Source: a virus
Virus record (IMG/VR): IMGVR_UViG_3300032050_006297
Coordinates: 1-47,520 of that record
Length of the DNA stretch: 47,520 nt
Direction: 5' to 3' (one strand)
The first letter of the stretch is position 1. Each line of letters begins with the position of its first letter. A program made the translations under genes and the position numbers. The notes beneath the pieces are model-generated. The model made no database searches, was not told where the DNA came from, and saw only the letters and a list, made by a program, of their open reading frames with translations. Of the stretch, positions 21,913 through 30,847 are shown piece after piece.

Positions 21913-24900
21913 TATAAAAATTAAACTAGGACTAGATGCTACCGAGTTATTCAATGGAATAACAAAAGCAACTAGCGAGCTTAATAAATTAAGCACTACC
22001 AAAGTCAATATTCAAGAAGGCCCTATCATTGCTGATCTTAACAAGATCGAGCAAGAGGCAAAGCAAACAGGCGATGCAATTGATAAGAATCTCGGCGGCG
22101 GTGTTGAAAGTGCAAAGGGAAAACTTGGCGGCCTTGGTGATGCCTTTGCAGGACTCGGAGGGCAAACAGGCGGCCTCGGTAATGCATTCCAATCCCTCTC
22201 TGGTGGTGTGACTTCCCTAGTGCCCGGACTCGGCTCTTTGAGTGGCATTCTTGCAGGTGGTGGTATAGCAGCTGGTATAGCAGCCGTGGGTGGTGGTATA
22301 GCCTATGCAATTGATAAAGGTAAAGAATTTGAGACTCAGCTCGCATCCTTGAGCTCAATTACAGGCGTTTCAGGCGCGGGGCTTGATGACTTAGGCCAAA
22401 AAGCGCAAGCTATGGCTGCTAAGTTTGGAACTGAAGCGAGCGCAAATATCGACGCTTTCAAAACTATCCTCTCAAAGCTTGGTCCTGATATTGCGAAAAG
22501 CCCTGAAGCCTTGAATTCGATGGCTGAAAGTGTGAATACGCTATCGAAAGCTACAGGTGATGACCCTGGTAAAGCTACCGAAGCTTTAACTGGTGCTCTC
22601 TTGCAGTTTGGTGTATCACTTGATGACCCCGTAAAAGCGGCCGATGCTATGGCCGTAGCTATGAATGTTTTAGCAGCGGGTGCAAAAGAGGGAGCTTCAG
22701 AGGTTCCTGACGTAGCGGCTGCTATTAATGTGGCGGGTGTTGCGGCTTCAGGTGCAAAAGTATCATTTGAAGAGACTAACTCTGCTATTCAAATACTCGC
22801 GGCGGGCGGTAAAGTAGGAGCCGAGGCGGGTACTTCACTCAGGAACGTTTTGAACAAGCTCGGCGAGGGTAGATTCTTGCCAAAAGATACGGCACAAGAG
22901 CTTAAATCTGCAGGAGTGGATATAAACAAGCTCGGAGATACGACCATTAGTTTTTCAGAGCGTCTTCGCGAGCTTGAAAAGATTAGTGGTGATGCTGCTT
23001 TGAAAACTAAGCTCTTTGGAACGGACGCGGCGGCCGCTACGATCTTGATTAAAGGCGCGGGCGGTGGTATGGATGAACTTACCAAGAAGCTTACAGGTAC
23101 TAATACTGCATATGATCAAGCCGCTATCAATATGGCGACCTTTGATGAGAGCTTGAATCGAATAAAATCGAATGTAGATAATTTTGCAATCTCTTTTTAT
23201 CAAGGGATGATGCAAAGTTTTGGGATGCTTGGAGAATCAATAGGTCCAAGCGTAAACGAGATGCTTGATAGCATATCGGCTCAATTCCAAAACATATGGA
23301 GTATTATTGGACCTGTATTGAGCGCTATTGGAGCTGCAATCATGGGGACATTAAATGGAACTTTAGTTATTGCTATTGAAACTGTAAACTTTTTCTTTGA
23401 AACCGCCGCGTACGCATTCGATCAAGTCATTCTTGCCGTGCAACCTCTCATAGATGCAATCAAATCAGCTCTTGGCATTGATGGAGCTATGGGAGAGGGT
23501 ATCGATGTGGTAAAAATGCTACAAGAAGCCATGAATTTCATGAGTGGAGCGATAAGCGCGGTGTTTGATGTGCTCCAAGGCCTTGCAAAGATACTTATTG
23601 ATGTGGTAGTCTTTGCATTCAAGGGTGTAATTAGCATAATTACTTCAGTTATCGAGACTTTTGTAGGTATTGGCAAGGCAATCGGTAACTTTATTAGCGG
23701 AATACCAGGCGTGCAAACTGCAATCAACGCTCTAGGTAGTGCGTTTGATAATGTCTATAATTTCTTTGCGGGCTTGCCGGCTATTATTGCAGAATCACAA
23801 GCGTATCTCAAAGCAATCGGAGGTACTTTTCAAACTGTTTTCGGTATCATTGGCGAGGCTTTTACAGCCGCTTTGAATCTTGACTTTGATGGAGCCGTCC
23901 AAAAACTATCAAGCGTCTTTGAATCTCAAACATGGGTAAGTGCTTTTAGCTCGAATCTTACAAAAGCAAGAGCCGAACTTAAGAAAACAGGTGACCAAGT
24001 AAAAGAAGCAGGCAAAGAATTTAAAACATTCCAAGAGCAAGGGACAAGCGCGGCGGTAATAAAGCCAAAAGCAACCGCTGAAACAAAGGCGGCAATAAAA
24101 GAAGAGACTGCAAAGATAGCAAAAGACCCAGAGCTTAAAATTGAAACTGGAATAAAGCCTAAACCTGAAGACTTTAAAGAGTTTCTTAAAGAATATACAG
24201 ACCTTGCAAAAGAGATAGAGAAAACAAGCGAATCTTTAGTGCCTAAAACCCTTGCTACGAGTCAAGAAGCGCTTGATGGTACTATTTCAAAGGTTCAGGA
24301 ATATATCGACTTCATAAAGCTTCAAAATGATGAGATTGCACTGAAACAAGCAGAGGCTTTGGCGGCGGGTAATGAAGAAGCGGCTGCAAAGTTTGGTGAG
24401 TCAATACAAAAGAATGTGCAAAATATCAACTTGCTAAGTGGCCGCTTGGAGCGATTCGGTACGGATAGCAAGGCAGCAATCGAGAAAACCGCGCGCGAGT
24501 CTACTTTGCAATTTCAAATACAGACCGCTTTGCAGACTAGCATTCTTGATGTATTCAACTCGGAGAAAATCCGAAAGGAAAAAGAGGCTAACGATAAGAT
24601 AAGAGAGGAACGCCTTGGAGCGCTTAATGCTGAAGAGGATGATCTTACAAAGAGCCTTGCAAAGCGAGAAATCTCTTTCGAGGACTACGCCGCAAAAGTA
24701 GCAGAAATCGACGCGCAAAGAAAGCAAGTAGAAGAGCAAACCGAAGTAACTTTCTTGCAAAGACTCAAAACAGTTGGAGACCAGACTGCTTCACAAGTTG
24801 CGACTTCGCAAAGCAAGATTTACCTTGATGCTGCAAAACAAAGAAATGACAAACAAGTTATTCTTGATAAAAACCTTGATGATGCAAAGAAAGAACTTGC

Positions 24901-25654
24901 AGCTTTGTCAGGTAAAGGCACACTTGATCAGTTTGCAGCAGCTCAAGAAAAGGTAAACAAAGCACAAGAGGAAGCTGCTAAAAATGAAGCTAGAATATAT
25001 GGCGTAAGGACTGCAGACTTTAACGAATTTGTCGGTAATACACTTAGTAAATTTTCAGAACTCGCAGCAACTGGTAAAGCAACACTTGGAGACTTCGGAA
25101 ATGCAGCCGCTGGTGCGGCCTTCGATGCCGTCTCAAAGATGATACCATCATTTGTAGCTGGTATTTTAGGAAGTTCGATTACCACACTCGGCCCTGTATT
25201 CGGACCTCTTGCAGCTGCAGCATTAACAGGAACGCTTTACGGATTACTTGGACTTGCCAGAGGCGCTCTCGGATTCAAAGACGGTGTCGTAGGACTCGAA
25301 GGCCCTGGAGATGAAAGAAGCGACTCTATACCAGCATGGCTATCGAAAGGCGAGTCAGTGATCACAGCCGCGGGCACGAAAGCAAACCGCCAAGAGCTCG
25401 AATGGATGAATAATAACCCCGGAATGAGTATTCGAGATTACTTTACTTCAAACGCGCCTCAAGTTCGCTATTCAGTGCAAGAGGATGGCAACCTTATTGC
25501 AGAGGTGCGAAAACTTCGCGAAGAGACTCGCGGGCTAGGTAAGCAAATAAACCGAAATACACACGTCGAAATAAGCGGCGCTCTTGTAGCCGATAATAAT
25601 TCCATAAAGGCCGTGATCGAAAGAGACCGCCGCCGTAATGCAAGGAGAGGATAA
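21902..25654 (+). CDS. Tail tape measure protein
   Basis: The largest gene, 1250 residues. The N-terminal third has TP901-type tape measure sequence (GKEFETQLASLSSITGVSG, QKAQAMAAKFG, ALLQFGVSLDDPVKAADAM, ILAAGGKVGAEAGTSLRNVL). Hydrophobic stretches around 460-630 (IIGPVLSAIGAAIMGT, ISIITSVIETFVGIGK) could pass through membranes during DNA ejection. Long Lys/Glu-rich coiled-coil regions lie around 720-1080. Two hydrophobic segments follow near 1080-1130 (FVAGILGSSI, AALTGTLYGLLGLA). At about 0.15 nm per residue the tail would be near 190 nm, a long flexible siphovirus tail; this is an estimate. Confidence 0.93.
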   Translation: MADDIKIKLGLDATELFNGITKATSELNKLSTTKVNIQEGPIIADLNKIEQEAKQTGDAIDKNLGGGVESAKGKLGGLGDAFAGLGGQTGGLGNAFQSLSGGVTSLVPGLGSLSGILAGGGIAAGIAAVGGGIAYAIDKGKEFETQLASLSSITGVSGAGLDDLGQKAQAMAAKFGTEASANIDAFKTILSKLGPDIAKSPEALNSMAESVNTLSKATGDDPGKATEALTGALLQFGVSLDDPVKAADAMAVAMNVLAAGAKEGASEVPDVAAAINVAGVAASGAKVSFEETNSAIQILAAGGKVGAEAGTSLRNVLNKLGEGRFLPKDTAQELKSAGVDINKLGDTTISFSERLRELEKISGDAALKTKLFGTDAAAATILIKGAGGGMDELTKKLTGTNTAYDQAAINMATFDESLNRIKSNVDNFAISFYQGMMQSFGMLGESIGPSVNEMLDSISAQFQNIWSIIGPVLSAIGAAIMGTLNGTLVIAIETVNFFFETAAYAFDQVILAVQPLIDAIKSALGIDGAMGEGIDVVKMLQEAMNFMSGAISAVFDVLQGLAKILIDVVVFAFKGVISIITSVIETFVGIGKAIGNFISGIPGVQTAINALGSAFDNVYNFFAGLPAIIAESQAYLKAIGGTFQTVFGIIGEAFTAALNLDFDGAVQKLSSVFESQTWVSAFSSNLTKARAELKKTGDQVKEAGKEFKTFQEQGTSAAVIKPKATAETKAAIKEETAKIAKDPELKIETGIKPKPEDFKEFLKEYTDLAKEIEKTSESLVPKTLATSQEALDGTISKVQEYIDFIKLQNDEIALKQAEALAAGNEEAAAKFGESIQKNVQNINLLSGRLERFGTDSKAAIEKTARESTLQFQIQTALQTSILDVFNSEKIRKEKEANDKIREERLGALNAEEDDLTKSLAKREISFEDYAAKVAEIDAQRKQVEEQTEVTFLQRLKTVGDQTASQVATSQSKIYLDAAKQRNDKQVILDKNLDDAKKELAALSGKGTLDQFAAAQEKVNKAQEEAAKNEARIYGVRTADFNEFVGNTLSKFSELAATGKATLGDFGNAAAGAAFDAVSKMIPSFVAGILGSSITTLGPVFGPLAAAALTGTLYGLLGLARGALGFKDGVVGLEGPGDERSDSIPAWLSKGESVITAAGTKANRQELEWMNNNPGMSIRDYFTSNAPQVRYSVQEDGNLIAEVRKLREETRGLGKQINRNTHVEISGALVADNNSIKAVIERDRRRNARRG

Positions 25655-25656
25655 AT

Positions 25657-26118
25657 ATGTCTTGGAGATATTGGGTCAAATTCGAAGGGTCAAACGATCC
25701 GACCTTTGCATCGATAAATACGCTCGGAGTTGAGTTGCCTGTTTTCGGGATATTGCCTACTTTCACTGTAGAGTCTTCAAATGAAGTTAGCATGTCAGGT
25801 ACGGAAATCGGACAAAGGCGAATAAGAATAGCACTCGAAGTAGATTGCATCCCGGTAAGCACATGGGACTACGGCACGGTAAATAGCGATAATGTGTATT
25901 ACCTTTTGCAAGAGATTTTGCAAAAGAAATACACTCGCATCGTAGAGCCGACCGCTCCAAAGCAAATGCCTACAAGGTATCAGTCTACAAGCTCTTTCAC
26001 TTACTCTAAAAACCTTATTCCCTTTGTCTTTGCACGATGCGACTTCAGTAATGAAAAACAATGGGCTTCAGGGCTTGAAAAGTTTACTATCACCTGCTAT
26101 CGTAGGGACTTGATCTAA
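25657..26118 (+). CDS. Tail protein after the tape measure, 153 residues
   Basis: Unrecognised as a family. It lies directly downstream of the tape measure with AGGAGAGGA before the ATG, where distal-tail (Dit-like) or minor tail proteins sit. It is beta-rich and aromatic (SWRYWVKFEG, YYLLQEILQKKYTRIV, EKFTITCYRRD). A distal tail or baseplate ring role is likely from order only. Its stop overlaps the next ATG by one base. Confidence 0.62.
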   Translation: MSWRYWVKFEGSNDPTFASINTLGVELPVFGILPTFTVESSNEVSMSGTEIGQRRIRIALEVDCIPVSTWDYGTVNSDNVYYLLQEILQKKYTRIVEPTAPKQMPTRYQSTSSFTYSKNLIPFVFARCDFSNEKQWASGLEKFTITCYRRDLI

Positions 26119-27920
26119 TGCCATTATCAAATCAAAGATTTGTAACTACTTGGACTTCAGAGGATAGCATTCAATGGCGTATGTATATCATACCGAGTAG
26201 TGTAGATTACATTACCCCCGCCTTGAGTTCGAATGTGACGCTCCCTAGTGAGTTTTTACTAAGGGATATGAGTCTAGATACCGAGCTAGGAAGCATCCCC
26301 GCGGGGCTTGTTAGCCAAGTGCTTAAGATAAATGTCAATATAGCCGCTTTGCAGGGCTCTCAGGCGCTGAATGATTTACGCGTTGACTTATTGCAAGGGA
26401 CTACAACAAAAAAGCGTCCGATTAATAGCGATGGAACGCCATGGATAGATGCATTCACTACAACAGAGCAAACTGAATTCGATGCCTTTAATACTTTCGT
26501 TTTGCAATATAATGACGGCTCTGGATTTAAGACCGCATTCATTGGATGCCAAAAGTACAGCGCTGAAAATGAGCTCGAAATTACATCGCTTGATAATGTG
26601 ATAACCTATACAATTGAGATTTACGACATACAACGATGCATAGGAGAGGCAATTACTCCTCATATATGGTCACGATTGCTAATGAGGGATAATACAACGG
26701 TCAATTATTCAGCATCGGTCGCCTTAAGCGAAAACACGCAATTTAATCAGCTCTATTCGGGTTTTATGCTTGATGATCCGAATACTGGATATGCAATGCT
26801 TGATATTTTGCCCGATGGATTTTCGATGTATATCAGTACATTCGCAAGGCTCAAAACTAAGATAGGTGAAATGTACTCAAAATACCTCAGAGCTCTTACA
26901 GGTAAACTGACAGCATCCTTTGTATGCCATGATATATTTACTTATTCGATATTTCTTAGAGATTCAAGCAATTACTATATTGCACCTCAGTATCTTTGCT
27001 ATGTATCCGAAATTTACGATAATCAAGGTCAACTCGTAGGCGGTGCTCTTGGTGATTCTAAGATGTTTGCACAGTTTACGAATTTCTACGAAGCATATAA
27101 GATGCTTTGCGATAATGCTCTTGAAACTGTAAGGCCTACATATAGCTTCACAAGCGGAACGCCTGATGCGTATACTCTTACAATGGTATCAAGCAACCCA
27201 TATCCAGCACTTGGAACGCCGTCTATTACTTTCGATCAACAAAATACATATAGCAATTTCAAAATCAAAATGTTTAGTGAAGTGCTTAATCAAGTGACTA
27301 CGGAAGTTACAAGCATAACTGGAAATAGTGATACAACTTCATTCCCAAGTGGCAAACAAGGGACAAGCGGCGATAATAGCAAAGACTTGAAAATCATGTT
27401 TCATAATGTGCCTCAACTGACAAGCCGTTCTGCAAATCTTGCATCTTATGCAGATATACCGTACTCGACATTCATAAAATGGCAAAGAAACACGATAAAT
27501 AGTGGATACTTGCTATACTTTGAGGCAAGTAATATAATTATAGTTCCAAAGCCTATCGCAAATGTATTTTTTGGTGGTGAAGATTACGCCGCCCCAACTG
27601 ATACAAGCCCCTATATCGATCCAAGTACGCAAGTAATTTGGAAACAACAAAATGCTTGTCTACCTCAAACTATATCAGAGGCTATGGTCAATTTCTTAGG
27701 CCGTAAAAAACAAGCTGAAGCGACTCTAACGACAAACTTCACTACTGCAAAGTTTACAGATGTAGGTAAACGATGCACAATTGACCTTGTAGACTATAAT
27801 ACGCTCTTGGAATCGATATACGGCGAAGAGACAGCCCTTGCAGTTATGACAAAACACTCGCATAAAGTCTATGAAGGTATGGCCGATATTACACTACGAA
27901 TCGACGCGGAGTCCGAATAA
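26118..27920 (+). CDS. Large tail-tip protein, 600 residues
   Basis: Late tail protein in the place of the tail-associated hub (Tal- or gp27-like). No enzyme motif is seen. The sequence is beta-rich with many Ser, Thr, Asn and Tyr residues (MDDP-like turns, FKIKMFSEVLNQVTTEVTSI, YSTFIKWQRN). It may form the tip hub around the tape measure end and carry host-contact modules. The large size, single-base overlaps with both neighbours and order in the late operon support a structural role. Confidence 0.62.
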   Translation: MPLSNQRFVTTWTSEDSIQWRMYIIPSSVDYITPALSSNVTLPSEFLLRDMSLDTELGSIPAGLVSQVLKINVNIAALQGSQALNDLRVDLLQGTTTKKRPINSDGTPWIDAFTTTEQTEFDAFNTFVLQYNDGSGFKTAFIGCQKYSAENELEITSLDNVITYTIEIYDIQRCIGEAITPHIWSRLLMRDNTTVNYSASVALSENTQFNQLYSGFMLDDPNTGYAMLDILPDGFSMYISTFARLKTKIGEMYSKYLRALTGKLTASFVCHDIFTYSIFLRDSSNYYIAPQYLCYVSEIYDNQGQLVGGALGDSKMFAQFTNFYEAYKMLCDNALETVRPTYSFTSGTPDAYTLTMVSSNPYPALGTPSITFDQQNTYSNFKIKMFSEVLNQVTTEVTSITGNSDTTSFPSGKQGTSGDNSKDLKIMFHNVPQLTSRSANLASYADIPYSTFIKWQRNTINSGYLLYFEASNIIIVPKPIANVFFGGEDYAAPTDTSPYIDPSTQVIWKQQNACLPQTISEAMVNFLGRKKQAEATLTTNFTTAKFTDVGKRCTIDLVDYNTLLESIYGEETALAVMTKHSHKVYEGMADITLRIDAESE

Positions 27921-28669
27921 TGAAATTTAATGAACCCGTAAGACCTTCAGGTATAGGCCGTAAGCAAGTTGCATTTTCAATGCCAGATTTGCCTAGTAGC
28001 TTGACAATTGTAGAGCAACAAGACAATGAAGAAATAAATAACATAGAAGAAAACGATGCCGTACTTGCACAAGCCGTGCAAAGTGCCCGCGTCATTGCGT
28101 ATTCAGCTGCAAGCTCTGCAATTGACAATAATATGAATGAAGTATGGGGCATTAAGACCGTAGTGCCTTGGGAGCACATTGTTAATTCAAGCCATCTCGG
28201 TAATAGCCTCATAAAGTGGGAATCAGACCCGCGTAATGAAGCCTATGGAATAAATACAAGCCTTGCATATATCGATACTGAAGACCCGACCATTATCCGA
28301 GTTCGCAAGAAAGGATGGTATCTCGTAAATGTGATATTTTTGCAAACAGAATGGTATCATAACAACTCAATATATTATCTTAGAGCTCTTGCAGTTGACC
28401 AACAAGACTCATTCTATACAATGCAAGATGTCTGCATTACGGATACTTACCCTGTTTTGCGCCTCTCGACGCTTATAGGAGTTCCAAGCGGTAATAACCT
28501 TGGTAAACCAAGCACGACTACTGATGGCGGAATACAGATAGAATTTAGATCGAATAACCCCGGCCACGGCGCTGAAATTTTTACGCTTGATGATGATAAT
28601 GTCGAAGCGCAACTTCAGATAATTTGGCTAAGACCATTTGAAGATGAAAATACATACAATTTCGCGTGA
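27920..28669 (+). CDS. Tail-tip or receptor-contact protein with jelly-roll-like C-terminus
   Basis: The 249 residues start with a Glu/Asn-rich helical region (QQDNEEINNIEENDAVLAQA), like the stalk of a trimeric fibre, followed by a beta domain from about residue 110. IRVRKKGWYLVNVIF and IYYLRALAVDQQ resemble C1q/TNF-like jelly rolls that occur at the tips of phage and bacterial fibres. The fold call is pattern-based. It may be part of the adhesion device together with the two following paralogues. Confidence 0.58.
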   Translation: MKFNEPVRPSGIGRKQVAFSMPDLPSSLTIVEQQDNEEINNIEENDAVLAQAVQSARVIAYSAASSAIDNNMNEVWGIKTVVPWEHIVNSSHLGNSLIKWESDPRNEAYGINTSLAYIDTEDPTIIRVRKKGWYLVNVIFLQTEWYHNNSIYYLRALAVDQQDSFYTMQDVCITDTYPVLRLSTLIGVPSGNNLGKPSTTTDGGIQIEFRSNNPGHGAEIFTLDDDNVEAQLQIIWLRPFEDENTYNFA

Positions 28670-28675
28670 GTGATT

Positions 28676-29152
28676 ATGAATAATCGGTATCTCGGTAGCA
28701 TAGGTGAGGATAATTATAAATCAGAGTTTGACTTCGGCGTATTAACAGGAAGTTATAGCACACTAGATGTACTAACCTCTGGTAATATACCAGCTTATAC
28801 CGGTAGGACTGGTCAATCATCTGGAGTCATTGAAGCAATTTACTTTAAAATTATAAATGCAGTTCCGGTAGGTTCTATGTATATCTTTGGCGCTCCGATT
28901 GATCCACCAGCGCAAAACGCGCCAAGAGACTTTACTGCAGAGCAAATGGATAAGTTTGTTGGGCTTATTACTCTATCAACAAATGAGTATAGATCAACTT
29001 CGGATGGATACGTTGTATACAAGACAATTGATATGCCTTACGTTACTCAGCCAGATTCAAATGCGCTGTATATTGTATTTGTAATCAGTCAAGCAGATGG
29101 TTATTTTGCAACCTCGAAAGTTACAGGACACTTCATTCTAAAAAGAGACTAA
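28676..29152 (+). CDS. Virion protein, first of two paralogues
   Basis: The ATG at 28676 is preferred; a GTG at 28670 would add two residues. The 158-residue protein aligns with its downstream neighbour through F-D-F-G at the start, DVLTSGNI, SGVIEAI, FGAPIDPPAQNAPRDFT, QMDKFVG, QPDSNALY and the end LKRD. The repeated proline-rich segment marks a shared surface loop. Likely a minor structural or decoration protein at the tail tip; the family was not recognised. Confidence 0.62.
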   Translation: MNNRYLGSIGEDNYKSEFDFGVLTGSYSTLDVLTSGNIPAYTGRTGQSSGVIEAIYFKIINAVPVGSMYIFGAPIDPPAQNAPRDFTAEQMDKFVGLITLSTNEYRSTSDGYVVYKTIDMPYVTQPDSNALYIVFVISQADGYFATSKVTGHFILKRD

Positions 29153-29154
29153 AC

Positions 29155-29646
29155 ATGGAATTTTATACAGGCAAAACAGGACAAGACAGAGTATTAAGAG
29201 CAATTGACTTCGGTACTCTAGATACCGCCGCATATGCTGCAAATGATATACTCACTTCGGGCGCAATCTCAATTGACGCGGCTCGATTCCTTGGGTTTTC
29301 TGGCGTAATAGAGCGCGTCATTCTAAAAGAAACAACCTCGGGTACAGTTCAAGTCCCAGCTTTACGCCTTTGGTTTTTCGGCTCGGCAATTACACCAGCC
29401 GCGCGGAATAGCCCGCAAGCCTTTACAAGCGCTCAAATGGATATCATTGTAGGCTATGCAGATATTGCAGAAGCTGATTGGATAGCAGCGGGTACAGGCG
29501 TAAGAATATTGCAAAAGAATATAGCAATTGAATATGTATGTCAGCCTACAAGTAAAACGCTATACATGGTGCCTGAAATTAAAGACGCTAATACTTTCGC
29601 GAGCGGCGCAACCATCAAAGGCCAAATCGTACTGAGACGCGATTAA
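29155..29646 (+). CDS. Virion protein, second of two paralogues
   Basis: The 163 residues align with the preceding gene product over the full length (AIDFGTL, NDILTSGAI, SGVIERVI, FGSAITPAARNSPQAFT, QMDIIVG, QPTSKTLY, VLRRD). Tandem duplication with strong divergence is the simplest origin. The two may form a hetero-oligomer or present two receptor-binding specificities. The stop overlaps the next ATG by one base. Confidence 0.62.
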   Translation: MEFYTGKTGQDRVLRAIDFGTLDTAAYAANDILTSGAISIDAARFLGFSGVIERVILKETTSGTVQVPALRLWFFGSAITPAARNSPQAFTSAQMDIIVGYADIAEADWIAAGTGVRILQKNIAIEYVCQPTSKTLYMVPEIKDANTFASGATIKGQIVLRRD

Positions 29647-29843
29647 TGGTAATTCGCATCACCGACCCAAAAGAAGAGCGGGCAATCAGAGCCTATGCTA
29701 TTCGCAAGAAGCTACCAATAAACAAAGCCGTATCTTTGGCCGTAAAAGAATGCGATCAGCTTCTTATGGCGCAAGGCGAGATAGCAACTTGTAGATTCAT
29801 GCTGAAAGTCATGAAGGAAGATTACTATAATAAAAAGCCCTGA
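29646..29843 (+). CDS. Small basic protein at the end of the late operon
   Basis: The 65-residue protein has a short strand then two helices (VIRITDPKEERAIRAYAIRKKL, INKAVSLAVKE), an arrangement like ribbon-helix-helix DNA-binding proteins. No specific family is identified. As the last late gene before the terminators it could be a regulator or a minor virion protein. It overlaps the previous stop by TAATG, so it is translated with the late genes. Confidence 0.6.
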   Translation: MVIRITDPKEERAIRAYAIRKKLPINKAVSLAVKECDQLLMAQGEIATCRFMLKVMKEDYYNKKP

Positions 29844-29865
29844 AAGTTTATGGCTTTCAAGGCTT
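29835..29865 (+). terminator. Hairpin at the end of the late operon
   Basis: AAGCC-C-TGAAAG and CTTTCA-A-GGCTT pair around the loop TTTATGG, with one C/A mismatch. It covers the last stop codon. There is no T-run, so it is more likely an mRNA 3' stabiliser or weak terminator ahead of the strong one at 29922. Confidence 0.4.
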
Positions 29866-29921
29866 ATGCTCTGGGGGGAGGCATACGGCTATGATAGGCC
29901 GCTGATTGCAATATACAAAAA

Positions 29922-29950
29922 AAAAGGCTACCTTCCCCGGGTAGCCTTTT
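29922..29950. terminator. Strong intrinsic terminator closing the late operon
   Basis: GGCTACC / GGTAGCC stem with loop TTCCCCG, a T-run on one side and an A-run on the other, so it may act in both directions. It separates the late genes from the early promoter near 30222. Confidence 0.85.
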
Positions 29951-29994
29951 CGCACGCCAATGCTTTGAGTATTTGGCCACCTGCAAAATTGAGC

Positions 29995-30207
29995 ATGATG
30001 ACAAACAAATATACTAAAATGATTCAAATAGAAATACATAAAATTTCAGGCCAGAGCTACCGCGCCGCCGTGCCCTCTCTAAATGCTGTCGTTAATCTTG
30101 CCGAAATTTGCGACATAAAGAAAATTTTTATTTTCGCCATAACTCCCCGCGAATTCAACTACTTACGCTCGCTTGACCTACCCTCGAAAGTGAAAATAAT
30201 CAGATAA
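29995..30207 (+). CDS. Doubtful small ORF between terminator and early promoter
   Basis: The frame is open from 29866 but its first part is the terminator, so a start at ATG 29995, 29998 or 30019 is more reasonable. The longest choice gives 70 residues with the body MIQIEIHKISGQSYRA and IKKIFIFAITPREFNYLRSL. No ribosome site and no family are seen. If real it is made from a promoter not found here. The 449-base stretch 29844-30292 otherwise holds two hairpins and the early promoter. Confidence 0.35.
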   Translation: MMTNKYTKMIQIEIHKISGQSYRAAVPSLNAVVNLAEICDIKKIFIFAITPREFNYLRSLDLPSKVKIIR

Positions 30208-30221
30208 ATAAAAAAAAAGAC

Positions 30222-30252
30222 TTGACAAGTATTGTTTTGTTTCGTAAGTTCG
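30222..30252 (+). promoter_or_regulatory. Early promoter
   Basis: TTGACA (30222-30227), a 17-base spacer, then TAAGTTCG (30245-30252), intermediate between a sigma70 -10 and the TAnnTTTG element. It lies after the late terminator and 41 bases before the first early gene, so it probably drives the tiny genes and the recombination block. It lacks the CTAAGTCC box of the other promoters, consistent with use by unmodified host polymerase. Confidence 0.65.
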
Positions 30253-30292
30253 CACCGTAATTAACAACGCACTAACAAACGGAGTGAACGCG

Positions 30293-30427
30293 ATGAAACT
30301 CAAACCACACAAACTTTATGACACTTTCGCCGAAGCAATGGCTGCAATCTTCTTGCATCCTCCAGGCGAGGCTCAGGTAATGCCATACAACGGCAAATGG
30401 GTAATCCTCAAGCGAGGTGCAAAATGA
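30293..30427 (+). CDS. Early leader-type small protein, 44 residues
   Basis: First gene after the early promoter. GGAGTG ten bases before ATG 30293 provides the ribosome site. It encodes MKLKPHKLYDTFAEAMAA, a Pro-Gly turn and MPYNGKWVILKRG, a small helix-strand fold. Its stop overlaps the next ATG. No family was recognised; such first early genes often counter host functions. Confidence 0.6.
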   Translation: MKLKPHKLYDTFAEAMAAIFLHPPGEAQVMPYNGKWVILKRGAK

Positions 30428-30534
30428 AACCCGAAACCAAGCAGGCGATATTCGAGATGCTGGTAGGACTCTTCGGTGGCCTATTTCTATCTTACTTAAT
30501 TGTTTACGCTATCATTAATGGACTTGTACGATGA
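30424..30534 (+). CDS. Single-pass membrane peptide, 36 residues
   Basis: MKPETKQAIFEMLVG leads into one membrane helix (GLFGGLFLSYLIVYAII). It begins in an ATGA overlap with the previous gene and ends in one with the next, so it is translated as part of a coupled set. A membrane role such as superinfection exclusion is possible but unproven. Confidence 0.55.
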   Translation: MKPETKQAIFEMLVGLFGGLFLSYLIVYAIINGLVR

Positions 30535-30638
30535 AAAAAAGATTAGAACTAAAGCTATGGCATGGCGTGGTATTTATCATACTCGCACACTACATTCTTA
30601 ACCGGTTCGAAATGCACATGTACGGAGCGCTGCAATGA
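30531..30638 (+). CDS. Single-pass membrane peptide, 35 residues
   Basis: Basic N-terminus (MKKRLELKLW), then a short hydrophobic segment (GVVFIILAHYIL) and a polar end (NRFEMHMYGALQ). ATGA overlaps at both ends couple it to its neighbours. It may act with the previous peptide in the membrane. No family was recognised. Confidence 0.52.
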   Translation: MKKRLELKLWHGVVFIILAHYILNRFEMHMYGALQ

Positions 30639-30847
30639 GTGACTGGCTGACTATTCGCGAGGCCGCCGAATTATTCCAAGTATCGCGAAGACTCTTGCAC
30701 TATATGGCCGTCGGACGGCCTGCAAGCAATGAAAGGAATGAGAAAGAAGCGGTGCTAAGAAAAGTAAAGCAAGTACCGTACGGCGAAAAGAGAATGTATT
30801 TACTAAATTATAATGAATTAAAAAGAATACTAGGAGTAAAAAGATGA
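30635..30847 (+). CDS. HTH_17/excisionase-like DNA-binding protein
   Basis: The 70 residues match MerR-like helix_turn_helix_17 domains: WLTIREAAELFQVSRRLLHYM is the winged-helix core, followed by a basic wing with K/R residues and YLLNYNELKRIL at the end. Excisionases and small phage regulators share this fold. Without a visible integrase, a transcriptional or replication role is more likely than excision. ATGA overlap with the following recombinase gene. Confidence 0.78.
   Translation: MSDWLTIREAAELFQVSRRLLHYMAVGRPASNERNEKEAVLRKVKQVPYGEKRMYLLNYNELKRILGVKR

Noticed and set aside
22038-22358. Long - strand frames over the tape measure N-terminus
   Set aside because: They mirror the Gly/Ala-rich tape measure codons and show no protein motif.
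29857-30039. 60-residue - strand frame over the late terminator
   Set aside because: It runs through the terminator hairpin and has no start signals.
29844-30292. Possible attachment site or integrase remnant between late and early genes
   Set aside because: No integrase motif and no repeat pair was found; only hairpins, a doubtful small frame and the early promoter are present.
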